A stretch of DNA of 64,000 nt from Stackebrandtia endophytica (GTDB lineage Bacteria > Actinomycetota > Actinomycetes > Mycobacteriales > Micromonosporaceae). Made by a program: the position numbers and the translations under genes. The stretch lies in contig NZ_VFOW01000001.1 in the NCBI RefSeq assembly GCF_006716355.1, forward strand, positions 558,001 through 622,000, written 5' to 3'. The notes under the pieces were generated by a model. It was given only the letters and a program-made list of their open reading frames with translations. It made no database searches and was not told the DNA's origin. Below are positions 44,163 through 52,392 of the stretch, piece by piece (position 1 is the first letter of the stretch; every line of letters begins with the position of its first letter).

Positions 44163-45137
44163 GTGGAGCAGCGACCCTTGGGCTTGAGCGGTTTGGAGGT
44201 TTCCCGCCTCGGGTTGGGAACCATGACGTGGGGCACCGGCAGTGATTTCGACACTGAGGATGCCGCGGCGCAACTGGCGACGTTCACCGAAGCCGGTGGA
44301 ACACTCGTCGACACCGCCGATGTGTACGGGCAGGGCGCCTCCGAGGCGGTGCTGGGCGAGCTGCTGAACAAGGTCGTGCCGCGCAGCGATCTCCACATCG
44401 CCACCAAGTCCGGTGTGGTGGCTCAAGGACAGCGCCGTCGGAACACCTCCCGGGGCCATCTGTTGTCGGCGCTGGACGCCTCGCTCGCTCGCATGGGGAC
44501 CGACTACGTTGACCTGTGGCAGCTGCATGTCAACGACCCCGACACCCCCATGGAGGAAACACTCGCCACATTGGACCTTGCTGTGACCAGTGGTCGGGCG
44601 CGCTACGTAGGACTGTCCAATCACACCGGTTGGCAGACCGGGCGTGCCGTCGCCTGGCAACGTGCCTGGCCGGGTCGAGCACCCATCGTCGCCGCGCAGG
44701 TGGAGTACTCACTGGTGCAACGCGGCATCGAACGCGAGGTACTGCCCGCCTGTCTGGCCATGGACGTGGGAATCATCGCATGGTCCCCGCTGGGGCGCGG
44801 CGTGTTGACCGGCAAGTACCGCTTCGGACGCCCCTCAGACTCCCGCGCATCGTCACCCCAGTGGGGTCGGTTCGTCTCCTCCTATCTCGACGACCGCAGC
44901 GCCGGGATCGTGGAGGCGGTCGCCACCGCCGCCGAAGGCCTCGGAGTGTCCCCTCTGGACGTCGCATTGGCCTGGGTCCGCGACCAACCGGGGGTCACCT
45001 GCGCTGTCGTCGGCGCCCGCAACGCCGCGCAACTGCGCGGCGCGGTACTGGCCGACGCGGTCTTCCTCCCGCCGGAGATCCGGTTGGCGCTGGCCGATGT
45101 GTCGGCTCCCGACCTGGGCTACCCCGAAAGCCACTAG
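44163..45137 (+). CDS. Aldo/keto reductase
   Basis: 324 residues, NADPH-dependent (beta/alpha)8 reductase. Catalytic tetrad visible: Asp and Tyr in DTADVYGQG (~residue 45-50), Lys in IATKSG (~78) and His in DLWQLHVND (~115); NADPH-binding end LAWVRDQPGVTCAVVGARNAAQL. It resembles the YghZ/Gpr-like potassium-channel-beta-type AKRs. Start GTG 44163, leaderless; the upstream ATG at 44124 overlaps the promoter. Confidence 0.9.
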   Translation: MEQRPLGLSGLEVSRLGLGTMTWGTGSDFDTEDAAAQLATFTEAGGTLVDTADVYGQGASEAVLGELLNKVVPRSDLHIATKSGVVAQGQRRRNTSRGHLLSALDASLARMGTDYVDLWQLHVNDPDTPMEETLATLDLAVTSGRARYVGLSNHTGWQTGRAVAWQRAWPGRAPIVAAQVEYSLVQRGIEREVLPACLAMDVGIIAWSPLGRGVLTGKYRFGRPSDSRASSPQWGRFVSSYLDDRSAGIVEAVATAAEGLGVSPLDVALAWVRDQPGVTCAVVGARNAAQLRGAVLADAVFLPPEIRLALADVSAPDLGYPESH

Positions 45138-45471
45138 AACCTGTCAAGGGGTCCTTTCAACGTGCCGGTGTCGGATGTCGGCGCCAGGTATGTCGTGACC
45201 GAGCCGTCGGGTGACCCATCCTCCACGTGACCGGATCGGCGAGGAGCCGGGATTCGACGGCATCGCCGCTCTTCCACAGTGGTGGCTCGCGCCTTCGCCG
45301 GCCGGCGTTCAAACAGCCTGAGCCCAATGGCCCGCTCCACAGTCTTCACCCGCATGCCCCGCACGTTCGCCTGTCGCGGTCGAGCCGTTTCCTCGCGGAA
45401 TTGCGCGGGATGCTGGCGCGGACTTCCAAAGTCCGACATGATCGAGGCAACCGTCCGCGGAAGGAATGCCC
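45138..45471. other. 334-bp gap before the lactate-dehydrogenase-like gene
   Basis: No gene supported. A perfect hairpin CGGACTT-CCA-AAGTCCG (45419-45435) lies 37 bp before the start and could be an operator or leader hairpin. A short minus-strand frame with a vaguely helix-turn-helix-like segment was judged noncoding. Confidence 0.45.
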
Positions 45472-46710
45472 ATGACGCAGCGTCGTATGCCCCGCCCCCG
45501 CGATTTTCGACCCCTCGTCCGGTTTCGCAAGCCCCGACTCAGTTCCACCCGTCGGCGGCTCGAGGCCGCGGTGACCATTCACGACCTTCGAGACGCAGCG
45601 CGACGCCGCACCCCGCGCGCCGCGTTCGACTACACCGATGGAGCCGCCGAGAGCGAGGTCAGCCTGGCCAGAGCCCGCCAGGCCTTCAACGACGTCCAGT
45701 TCAACCCGTCGATCCTGCGTGACGTCTCCAAGGTCTCCACCGGCTGGGAGGTGCTGGGGGCCCCGGTCGCGATGCCGTTCGGGATCGCCCCGACCGGTTT
45801 CGCCCGCCTGATGCAGACCGAGGGCGAGATAGCCGGGGCCGGGGCCGCCGGAGCCGCCGGCATCCCCTTCTCACTGTCGACGTTGGGCACCACGTCGATC
45901 GAGGACGTCAAGGCCGCCAACCCCACCGGTCGCAACTGGTTCCAGCTGTACATGTGGAAGGACCGTGAACGGTCGATGGGCCTCGTGGAGCGAGCCGCCG
46001 CGGCCGGGTTCGACACGCTCCTGGTCACTGTCGACGCTCCGGTCGCCGGCGCACGCCTGCGGGACAGCCGCAACGGCTTCTCCATCCCACCGCAACTGAC
46101 GTTGAAGACCGTCGCCAACGCCGCGACCCGCCCGGCGTGGTGGTTCAACCTGCTGACGACCGAGCCGCTGTCGTTCGCCTCACTGGACCGGTGGCCCGGC
46201 ACGGTGGCCGAACTGCTCGACACCATGTTCGATCCCACCGTCGACTTCGACGACCTGGTGTGGATCAAAGATCAGTGGCCCGGAAAGATCGTGGTCAAAG
46301 GGGTGCAGAACCTCGCCGACGCGAAGAAACTGGCCGGCCTGGGGGTCGACGGAATCGTGCTGTCCAACCACGGCGGCCGACAGCTCGATCGCGCACCGAT
46401 CCCGTTCCACCTGCTGCCCGACGTCGTTCGGGAAGTCGGCAAGGACGTCGAGGTCCACATGGACACCGGGATCATGTCGGGCGCCGACATCGTCGCCGCC
46501 GTCGCGAAGGGTGCCAGATTCACGCTGGTCGGACGCGCTTACCTGTACGGGCTGATGGCCGGTGGCCGCGCCGGCGTCGACAAGGCGATCCAGATCCTGT
46601 CGGACCAGGTGATCCGCACCATGCGGCTGTTGGGTGTCAACACGCTGGAGGAGTTGGAGCCCGGCCACGTCACCCAGCTGCGGCGACTGGCACCGCGTGA
46701 GGTCGACTGA
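45472..46710 (+). CDS. FMN-dependent alpha-hydroxy-acid dehydrogenase (L-lactate dehydrogenase LldD-like)
   Basis: 412 residues, (beta/alpha)8 FMN enzyme oxidising L-lactate or a related 2-hydroxy acid. Seen: [13 protein letters not shown] with the substrate Tyr, [59 protein letters not shown] and the FMN/catalytic [12 protein letters not shown], then [12 protein letters not shown] and [13 protein letters not shown]. The complete active site suggests a working enzyme. Start ATG 45472 with AAGGAA 6 nt upstream. The ABC exporter follows after 77 bp with its own operator-like palindrome. Confidence 0.93.
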   Translation: MTQRRMPRPRDFRPLVRFRKPRLSSTRRRLEAAVTIHDLRDAARRRTPRAAFDYTDGAAESEVSLARARQAFNDVQFNPSILRDVSKVSTGWEVLGAPVAMPFGIAPTGFARLMQTEGEIAGAGAAGAAGIPFSLSTLGTTSIEDVKAANPTGRNWFQLYMWKDRERSMGLVERAAAAGFDTLLVTVDAPVAGARLRDSRNGFSIPPQLTLKTVANAATRPAWWFNLLTTEPLSFASLDRWPGTVAELLDTMFDPTVDFDDLVWIKDQWPGKIVVKGVQNLADAKKLAGLGVDGIVLSNHGGRQLDRAPIPFHLLPDVVREVGKDVEVHMDTGIMSGADIVAAVAKGARFTLVGRAYLYGLMAGGRAGVDKAIQILSDQVIRTMRLLGVNTLEELEPGHVTQLRRLAPREVD

Positions 46711-46771
46711 CGATCCCCACAGGAGACGAGAGCCACGTGTTAATCGGTTGCTTCGGTCTCCAGCGGCTCCG

Positions 46772-46788
46772 TAACGTCAATGACGTTA
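46772..46788. promoter_or_regulatory. 17-bp palindrome TAACGTCAATGACGTTA over the ABC-exporter start
   Basis: A perfect 8-1-8 palindrome. Its left TAACGT can be a -10 with TTGCTT (46748-46753) as -35 at 18 bp spacing, and its last base is the A of ATG 46788. A repressor bound here would block transcription of the exporter pair. No regulator gene is adjacent. Confidence 0.6.
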
Positions 46789-48527
46789 TGCGTCTGTTGA
46801 AACCACTGCCCCAGGCCGACCCCGGCGAGCCCGACGCCAGGTCGGCGGTCCACTATCTGCTGTGGCTGCTGCGAAAGCAGTGGCGGTCGCTGTTGGTGGC
46901 CGGGTTCTTCGGCACCACCTGGATGGCCTGCATCGGTGCGCTGCCCGGCGCCATCGGACAGGGCATCGACGACGGGATCGCGCCGCGCGACACCGGCGGT
47001 CTCATCCTGTGGTCGTCCGTGATCGTGGGCCTGGCGATCGCGATGGCGGGACTGGGAACGATCCGGCACCGGATGGCCGTCTACAACTTCCTCAACGGCG
47101 CGTATCGCACCGTCCAGGTCGCCACCCGACACGCCACCCGCGTCGGGGCGATCCTGCCGCGACGCATCGCCACCGGAGAAGTGGTCTCGGTCGGCAGCGC
47201 CGACCCCACCGCGATCGGTATGGCGTTGGACGTCATCGGACGCACGATCGGCTCGGTCGTCACCTTCATCGCGGTGGCGATCATCCTGCTCAACATCTCG
47301 CCACTACTCGGCACGATCATCCTCATCGGACTGCCCCTGCAGGCGCTCATCATCGGTCCGCTCCTCAAGCCACTGCAGAACCGGGAGCACGCCTACCGCG
47401 AGGAACAGGGCAAACTCACCTCGCGGGCCAACGACATCGTGGCCGGCCTGCGGGTCCTACGCGGCATCGGTGGAGAGGAACTGTTCACCACCCGCTACGC
47501 CGAGAAGTCCCGGGAGGTTCGCGAGTTCGGATTCCGGGTGGCCGCCGCCAGCGCGGTCATGAAGGGCCTCCAGATGCTGCTTCCGGGCGTGCTGCTGGTC
47601 GCGGTGACCTGGGTCGGTGCCCGGCTGACCGCCGCCGGAACGATCTCCACCGGAGAGCTGGTGGCGGTGTTCGGCTACACGGCGTTCCTGATGATGCCGA
47701 TGGGCACGTTCCTGGAGACGGCTCGCAAATACACCTCCGCCTACGCGGCGGCACGGCGCATCGTCACGATGCTGCAGGTCGAACCGTCGGTGTCCGACAC
47801 CGCCGACCCGCACGCCACGGTCGAACGCATAGACCGGCTGCTGGACCCGCAATCGGGCCTGGCGCCCACCCCGCGGAAACTGACCGCCCTCGCCTGCACC
47901 GACACTGCGGACGCCACCGCGATCATCGACCGGCTGGCCCGATACGTCGACTCCGATGCCAGCGCCGACGGCACGCCACTGGCCCGCATCCCACTGTTGA
48001 ACCTGCGTCAACTGGTACTGGTCAGCGACAACGACGCCTACTTCTTCGCCGGGCGGTTGCGCGATCAGCTCGACCCGCGAGGCAGCGGCGAGGACGCGCG
48101 TCTCCTGCGCGCGGTGGAGACGGCGGTGGCCAGCGACGCCGTCGACAGCGTCGGTGGACTGGACGGCGACCTGGACGCCGAGGCCCGCAACGTCTCCGGC
48201 GGTCAACGCCAACGGCTGCGGCTGGTCCGCGCATTGCTGGCCGACGCGCCCAACCTGTATCTGATCGAGCCGACGTCCGCAGTCGACGCACACACCGAAT
48301 CGTTGATCGCACAACGGTTGCGGGAGTATCGCACCGGGTTGACGACCGTGGTCGTCACGACCTCACCGCTCATGCTGGAACAGGCCGATGAGGTCTGCTT
48401 CATCGATGACGGCAAGGTCAAGGCCACCGGCACCCACCGTGAGCTCATCGCCTCCGATATGGACTATTACGCCCTGGTGACCCGCGACAGCGCCGAACCC
48501 GAGATCGTCGAGGAGGTGGCGACGTGA
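46788..48527 (+). CDS. ABC exporter half with degenerate nucleotide-binding domain
   Basis: 579 residues: six membrane helices (~25-310) and a C-terminal NBD. The Walker A position reads TALACTDTADATAII, with no GxxGxGKS; Walker B is LYLIEPTSAVD, Asp replaced by Ile; the H-loop reads VVVTTSPLML, without His. The signature VSGGQRQRLRLVRALL is intact. It can therefore serve only to complete the partner's ATP site. Start at ATG 46788 behind the palindromic promoter; GTG 46737 (AGGAG 11 nt upstream) would add 17 residues. Overlaps the partner by 4 bp (GTGA). Confidence 0.88.
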   Translation: MRLLKPLPQADPGEPDARSAVHYLLWLLRKQWRSLLVAGFFGTTWMACIGALPGAIGQGIDDGIAPRDTGGLILWSSVIVGLAIAMAGLGTIRHRMAVYNFLNGAYRTVQVATRHATRVGAILPRRIATGEVVSVGSADPTAIGMALDVIGRTIGSVVTFIAVAIILLNISPLLGTIILIGLPLQALIIGPLLKPLQNREHAYREEQGKLTSRANDIVAGLRVLRGIGGEELFTTRYAEKSREVREFGFRVAAASAVMKGLQMLLPGVLLVAVTWVGARLTAAGTISTGELVAVFGYTAFLMMPMGTFLETARKYTSAYAAARRIVTMLQVEPSVSDTADPHATVERIDRLLDPQSGLAPTPRKLTALACTDTADATAIIDRLARYVDSDASADGTPLARIPLLNLRQLVLVSDNDAYFFAGRLRDQLDPRGSGEDARLLRAVETAVASDAVDSVGGLDGDLDAEARNVSGGQRQRLRLVRALLADAPNLYLIEPTSAVDAHTESLIAQRLREYRTGLTTVVVTTSPLMLEQADEVCFIDDGKVKATGTHRELIASDMDYYALVTRDSAEPEIVEEVAT

Positions 48528-50269
48528 AGCCGACCGGACTTCCCATCGCCGACACCAAGCAGACCCTGCGCCACGCCGGACGGCTGGCCGGTCAGCACAA
48601 GGGGCAGTTGATCACCACGATCGTGCTCTACACGCTGGCCTCGGCAGCCGGCCTCGGCGCGCCCTGGTTGCTCGGCGTGCTCATCGACCGGGTCACCACG
48701 GGTGACGGCGGCGCCATCAACGCGATCGCCGTCGCCGTGGCCGGGTTCATCGTCGGCCACGCCGTCCTCAGCGGGTTGTCGCACTACGTCTCCAGCCGCT
48801 TCGGCGAGACCTTGATGGCGCGGCTTCGCGAGGAGTTCGTTCGCCGCTCGCTGGCCCTCCCCCTGGCCACCGTCGAACGGGCGGGCACCGGCGACCTGAT
48901 GACCCGAAGCTCCCGCGACGTGTCGCAGTTGGGACAGGTGCTGCGTCGTGCCGCACCCGAGACCTTCGTGTGCCTGGTCAGTCTGCTGTTGACCCTGGGC
49001 GCTTTGAGCCTGGTCAGCCCACTGTTGGCGCTGGTCGCGTTGGCCACCACCATCCCCGTGCTGTGGGGACCGACCCGGTGGTATCTGCGCCGCGCGCGGG
49101 AGGCGTACCTGGCCGAGAACGCCACCTACAGCCAGATCTCGGAGAACCTCGCCGCCACCGTCGAGGGCGCCCGGACCATCGAGGCGTTGCGGTTGGCGCG
49201 ACAGCGCATGGAGACCGGCAACGGCGACATCGCCGCCTCGTACAAGGCCGAACGACGCACGCTGTTCCTGCGCAGCATCCTGTTCCCGTCACTGGACTTC
49301 GGTGTCACCTTCCCGGTGGCCTCGGTCTTGCTGGTGGGTGGCCTGATGTACTCCGCCGATATGGCGACCCTCGGTATGGTCACCGCCGCGGTGCTGTACA
49401 TCAACCAGGCCGGTGAACCCATGTTCATGCTGCTGGCGTTGCTGGACGAGCTCCAATCGGGCGAAGCGTCGATGGGTCGACTCATCGGTGTCGGGCCGGT
49501 GGAGTCCACGGAGAAGAATCGTCAGGACGACCGCGATCGCACCGGCCCCGCCGTCGACGCGACCGGTGTCCACTATGCCTACAGCGAGGGCAACGACGTC
49601 CTTCACGACGTTCACCTCACCATCCCGCGTGGCGAGCGATTGGCCATCGTCGGTCCCTCCGGCGCCGGCAAGTCCACGCTCGGACGACTGATCGCCGGCA
49701 TCGACTCGCCGAGGCGGGGCACCATCAACCTCAACGGACAGCAGGCGCACTCGCTGTCGCTGGACCAGCTGCGTGACGAGGTCCTGCTCGTCACCCAGGA
49801 ACACCACGTGTTCGCCGGAACAGTCCGCGACAACCTGGCGCTGGCCGACACCTCGGCCGACGACGACCGCATCCTCGCGGCGTTGGCGGCCGTCGACGCC
49901 GCCGAATGGGTTCGGGCACTGCCCGACGGCCTCGACACCCTGGTCGGGTCCGGGGAACGCAGCGTCACCCCCGCGCAGGCGCAACAGATCGCGCTGGCGC
50001 GTCTGGTGCTGGCCGACCCCGACGTGCTGGTGCTCGACGAAGCCACCTCGCTGCTCGACCCTCGGGCGGCACGCGACCTGGAACGCCACTTGGCGGCGGT
50101 GTTGTCGGGACGCACGGTCATCGCGATCGCGCACCGGCTGCACACCGCGCACGACGCCGACCGGATCGCCGTCGTCCAGGACGGCCGCATCGCCGAGTTG
50201 GGGTCGCATGACGAACTGGTCGCCGCCGGTGGCCACTACGCGGGCCTGTGGCGGTCCTGGAACTCCTGA
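48524..50269 (+). CDS. ABC exporter half, catalytic subunit of the heterodimer
   Basis: 581 residues, six membrane helices (~35-310) then an NBD. Walker A GPSGAGKST, Q-loop LVTQEHHVFAGT, Walker B VLVLDEATSLLD and H-loop AIAHRLH are intact, while the signature is changed to SVTPAQAQQIALARL instead of LSGGQ. With the degenerate first subunit this leaves exactly one competent composite ATP site (this Walker A/B plus the partner's SGGQ). Substrate unknown; the family exports lipids, peptides or drugs. GTG 48524 overlaps the upstream stop. Confidence 0.92.
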   Translation: MKPTGLPIADTKQTLRHAGRLAGQHKGQLITTIVLYTLASAAGLGAPWLLGVLIDRVTTGDGGAINAIAVAVAGFIVGHAVLSGLSHYVSSRFGETLMARLREEFVRRSLALPLATVERAGTGDLMTRSSRDVSQLGQVLRRAAPETFVCLVSLLLTLGALSLVSPLLALVALATTIPVLWGPTRWYLRRAREAYLAENATYSQISENLAATVEGARTIEALRLARQRMETGNGDIAASYKAERRTLFLRSILFPSLDFGVTFPVASVLLVGGLMYSADMATLGMVTAAVLYINQAGEPMFMLLALLDELQSGEASMGRLIGVGPVESTEKNRQDDRDRTGPAVDATGVHYAYSEGNDVLHDVHLTIPRGERLAIVGPSGAGKSTLGRLIAGIDSPRRGTINLNGQQAHSLSLDQLRDEVLLVTQEHHVFAGTVRDNLALADTSADDDRILAALAAVDAAEWVRALPDGLDTLVGSGERSVTPAQAQQIALARLVLADPDVLVLDEATSLLDPRAARDLERHLAAVLSGRTVIAIAHRLHTAHDADRIAVVQDGRIAELGSHDELVAAGGHYAGLWRSWNS

Positions 50270-50334
50270 ATCGGCCGATGTCGGTGGGCCGTGGTCTCAT
50301 TCGACGGCGACCACCGAGAAATGAGGAGACCGTC

Positions 50335-50724
50335 ATGGGCACCTGGGGAAGCGGCAACTTCGACGACGACACCGCCGCCGACTACCTGGCAGGCGTCATC
50401 GACCGCCTAGTGACCGAGGTCGCCGACGTCATGGCGGGGGATCCGATCGAGCTGGAGCCCGACGAGTACTGGGGCGTCGCAATCCCCTGCCAACTGGAAT
50501 TGCTGTGCCACCTGGCCCGAGGCGGCTACGACGGCGGACGCCTGCCCGATCCGTCGGTGATTGCGGAGTGGAAACGACGGTATCTGGCGGTTTGGGACAG
50601 CGGCATCGATGAGCTGGAACCCTCGGCACAGTTCAAGGCCGACCGGCTCAAGGTGCTGAATCGCACCTTCGACGAGCTGGCCGAAGCCGCTGCTCACCGC
50701 CTCGCCGACCGTGCCCCGACCTAG
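50335..50724 (+). CDS. DUF4259-family protein
   Basis: 129 residues starting MGTWGSGNFDDDTAADYL, the hallmark opening of DUF4259. Acidic, soluble, helical, with LPDPSVIAEWKRRYLAVWDSGIDEL in the second half. Function unknown; family members are often near toxin immunity or stress genes, but nothing here supports that. ATG 50335 with GAGGAG 7 nt upstream; the open frame back to 50248 is not conserved. Monocistronic, 65 bp after the exporter. Confidence 0.85.
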   Translation: MGTWGSGNFDDDTAADYLAGVIDRLVTEVADVMAGDPIELEPDEYWGVAIPCQLELLCHLARGGYDGGRLPDPSVIAEWKRRYLAVWDSGIDELEPSAQFKADRLKVLNRTFDELAEAAAHRLADRAPT

Positions 50725-50869
50725 GTGATTTCACTGGTCACGACATCCGAGATCATCACGTTTCGCACACCTCTCGTCACTGTCCGATGAGGGCGTTGGT
50801 GTGGGATCGGCCTGATGCGGCGTGACATAATCGCAGCCGTACTCAAGACCCAGGGGGAGACCGAACACG

Positions 50870-52348
50870 ATGCGCGTTGGACAGTTGCTGGCCGGCCGTT
50901 ACCGACTCGACGATCGGGTCGACGCCGGCGGCATGGGAACGGTGTGGCGTGGAACCGACACCCGGCTCCATCGCACCGTCGCAATCAAGGTGCTTCACGC
51001 CGGTCTCTCCAACGACGAGGTGTTCCGACGCCGCTTCGAAGTCGAAGCCCGCGCGGTCGCCGCTCTACAGGCACCGGGCATCGTCAACATCTACGACTAC
51101 GGTGAGGACCCCAGCCCGGAGGGCTCGGTGTGCTACCTCATCATGGAGTTCGTCGACGGTCGGTCACTGGCGTCGATCCTGGCCGAGCACGGCCGCATCG
51201 AACGCGGTGAGCTGCTGCGCATCCTCGCCGAGGCCGCCGACGCCCTGGACGCCGCACACCGGGCCGGCATCATTCACCGCGACGTCAAACCCGGCAATAT
51301 CCTCATCACCCGACGCGACGGCAAACCCAAGCTGGTCGACTTCGGTATCGCGCGAGCCCACGGAGAAGCCGGCCTGACCAGCACCGGCATGATCATGGGA
51401 ACCGCCGCGTACGTCTCGCCCGAACAGTTGCACGGCCATCAGCTCACCGGTTCCTCCGACGTCTACTCGCTCGGTGTGGTGGCCTACGAATGCCTGGCCG
51501 GCCGCAAACCGTTCACCGGTGACACTCCCGCCGGCATCATCGCCGGACACATCAGCCACCCACCACCGCAGTTGCCGCCGGACGTTCCGCCAGTCCTGGT
51601 CTCGCTGGTGATGCGGACCCTGGCCAAGAACCCCGCCGACCGCTGGCCGTCGGCCGCGGCGTTCGCGCAGGCGTGCCGAGACGCCGCCGAGGGCCGTTCA
51701 GCCGCGCCGGCCACCGCCGTCATGAACGCGCCACCGCCCATGGGCGCGACCTCGGTGATGCCCGGCGCGCCGGTCAGCCCGCCGCGTGGTGTCGCGGGCG
51801 TCGCCCGACCACAGGCACCGCAGACGCGGCAGCACACTCAACCGCATCGCTCCCCCACTCCCGATCCGGAGCCGAAGAAGAGCAACCTGGCGACAGTCGG
51901 GGTCATCGCGGCCGTCGTGGTGTTGGCGATGGTGGGTCTACTCATCTGGCAACCGTGGCTGCCCTCCGACGACGCCGCCGACGCCGACCAGACCCAGCAG
52001 ACGCAGGGAACCGAGCAGGAACAGGATCCGGACGACTCCACCGTCGAGGAGGACGGCAACCAACAGCAGCCTCCGCCGGACACCGAGACCGAACCGGAGA
52101 GCGACCCCGAACCCAGCACCGAGCAACCGCCGGCCACCGGCGAGATTCCCAGTGTCATCGGTGACGAGTACTACGACGCGTATGCGGAACTGAGCGAGGC
52201 CGGATTCAATAACATCGTCGTAACCGAGGACGGTGAAGGCGGCTACCGGTGCAAGGTCATCGGGCAGGATTTCATCGGTCCCGGCTACTCGTTCGACACC
52301 ACCGTCTCGCTCACGGTCCAAATGACCGCCACGGAGGACGACTGCTGA
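50870..52348 (+). CDS. Transmembrane Ser/Thr protein kinase with PASTA-like extracellular domain
   Basis: 492 residues. Kinase domain ~10-270: glycine loop DAGGMGTVWRG, Lys40 in VAIKVL, catalytic HRDVKPGNIL near residue 136, DFGIAR near 157 and the activation loop with LTSTGMIMGTAAYVSPEQ. A Pro-rich linker, one membrane helix (~343-365), an acidic Gln/Glu/Pro spacer and one C-terminal PASTA-like repeat (IPSVIGDEYYDAYAELSEAGF, ~430-490) follow. PknB-type kinases use PASTA repeats to sense cell-wall fragments; only one repeat here. Start ATG 50870 with GGGGGAGA 10 nt upstream. Confidence 0.93.
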   Translation: MRVGQLLAGRYRLDDRVDAGGMGTVWRGTDTRLHRTVAIKVLHAGLSNDEVFRRRFEVEARAVAALQAPGIVNIYDYGEDPSPEGSVCYLIMEFVDGRSLASILAEHGRIERGELLRILAEAADALDAAHRAGIIHRDVKPGNILITRRDGKPKLVDFGIARAHGEAGLTSTGMIMGTAAYVSPEQLHGHQLTGSSDVYSLGVVAYECLAGRKPFTGDTPAGIIAGHISHPPPQLPPDVPPVLVSLVMRTLAKNPADRWPSAAAFAQACRDAAEGRSAAPATAVMNAPPPMGATSVMPGAPVSPPRGVAGVARPQAPQTRQHTQPHRSPTPDPEPKKSNLATVGVIAAVVVLAMVGLLIWQPWLPSDDAADADQTQQTQGTEQEQDPDDSTVEEDGNQQQPPPDTETEPESDPEPSTEQPPATGEIPSVIGDEYYDAYAELSEAGFNNIVVTEDGEGGYRCKVIGQDFIGPGYSFDTTVSLTVQMTATEDDC

Positions 52349-52357
52349 TCTCGGGTG

Positions 52358-52380
52358 TGGGAGGGCTGTCGGCCCTCCCA
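52358..52380. terminator. Bidirectional terminator between kinase and hrpA
   Basis: TGGGAGGGC-TGTCG-GCCCTCCCA, a perfect 9-bp stem between convergent genes. Confidence 0.8.
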
Positions 52381-52392
52381 TCCGATCGAGCC

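Noticed and set aside
45134-45439. Minus-strand frame with a short LysR-like segment
   Set aside because: The resemblance is limited to a few residues, the frame is Arg-rich and lacks a ribosome site.
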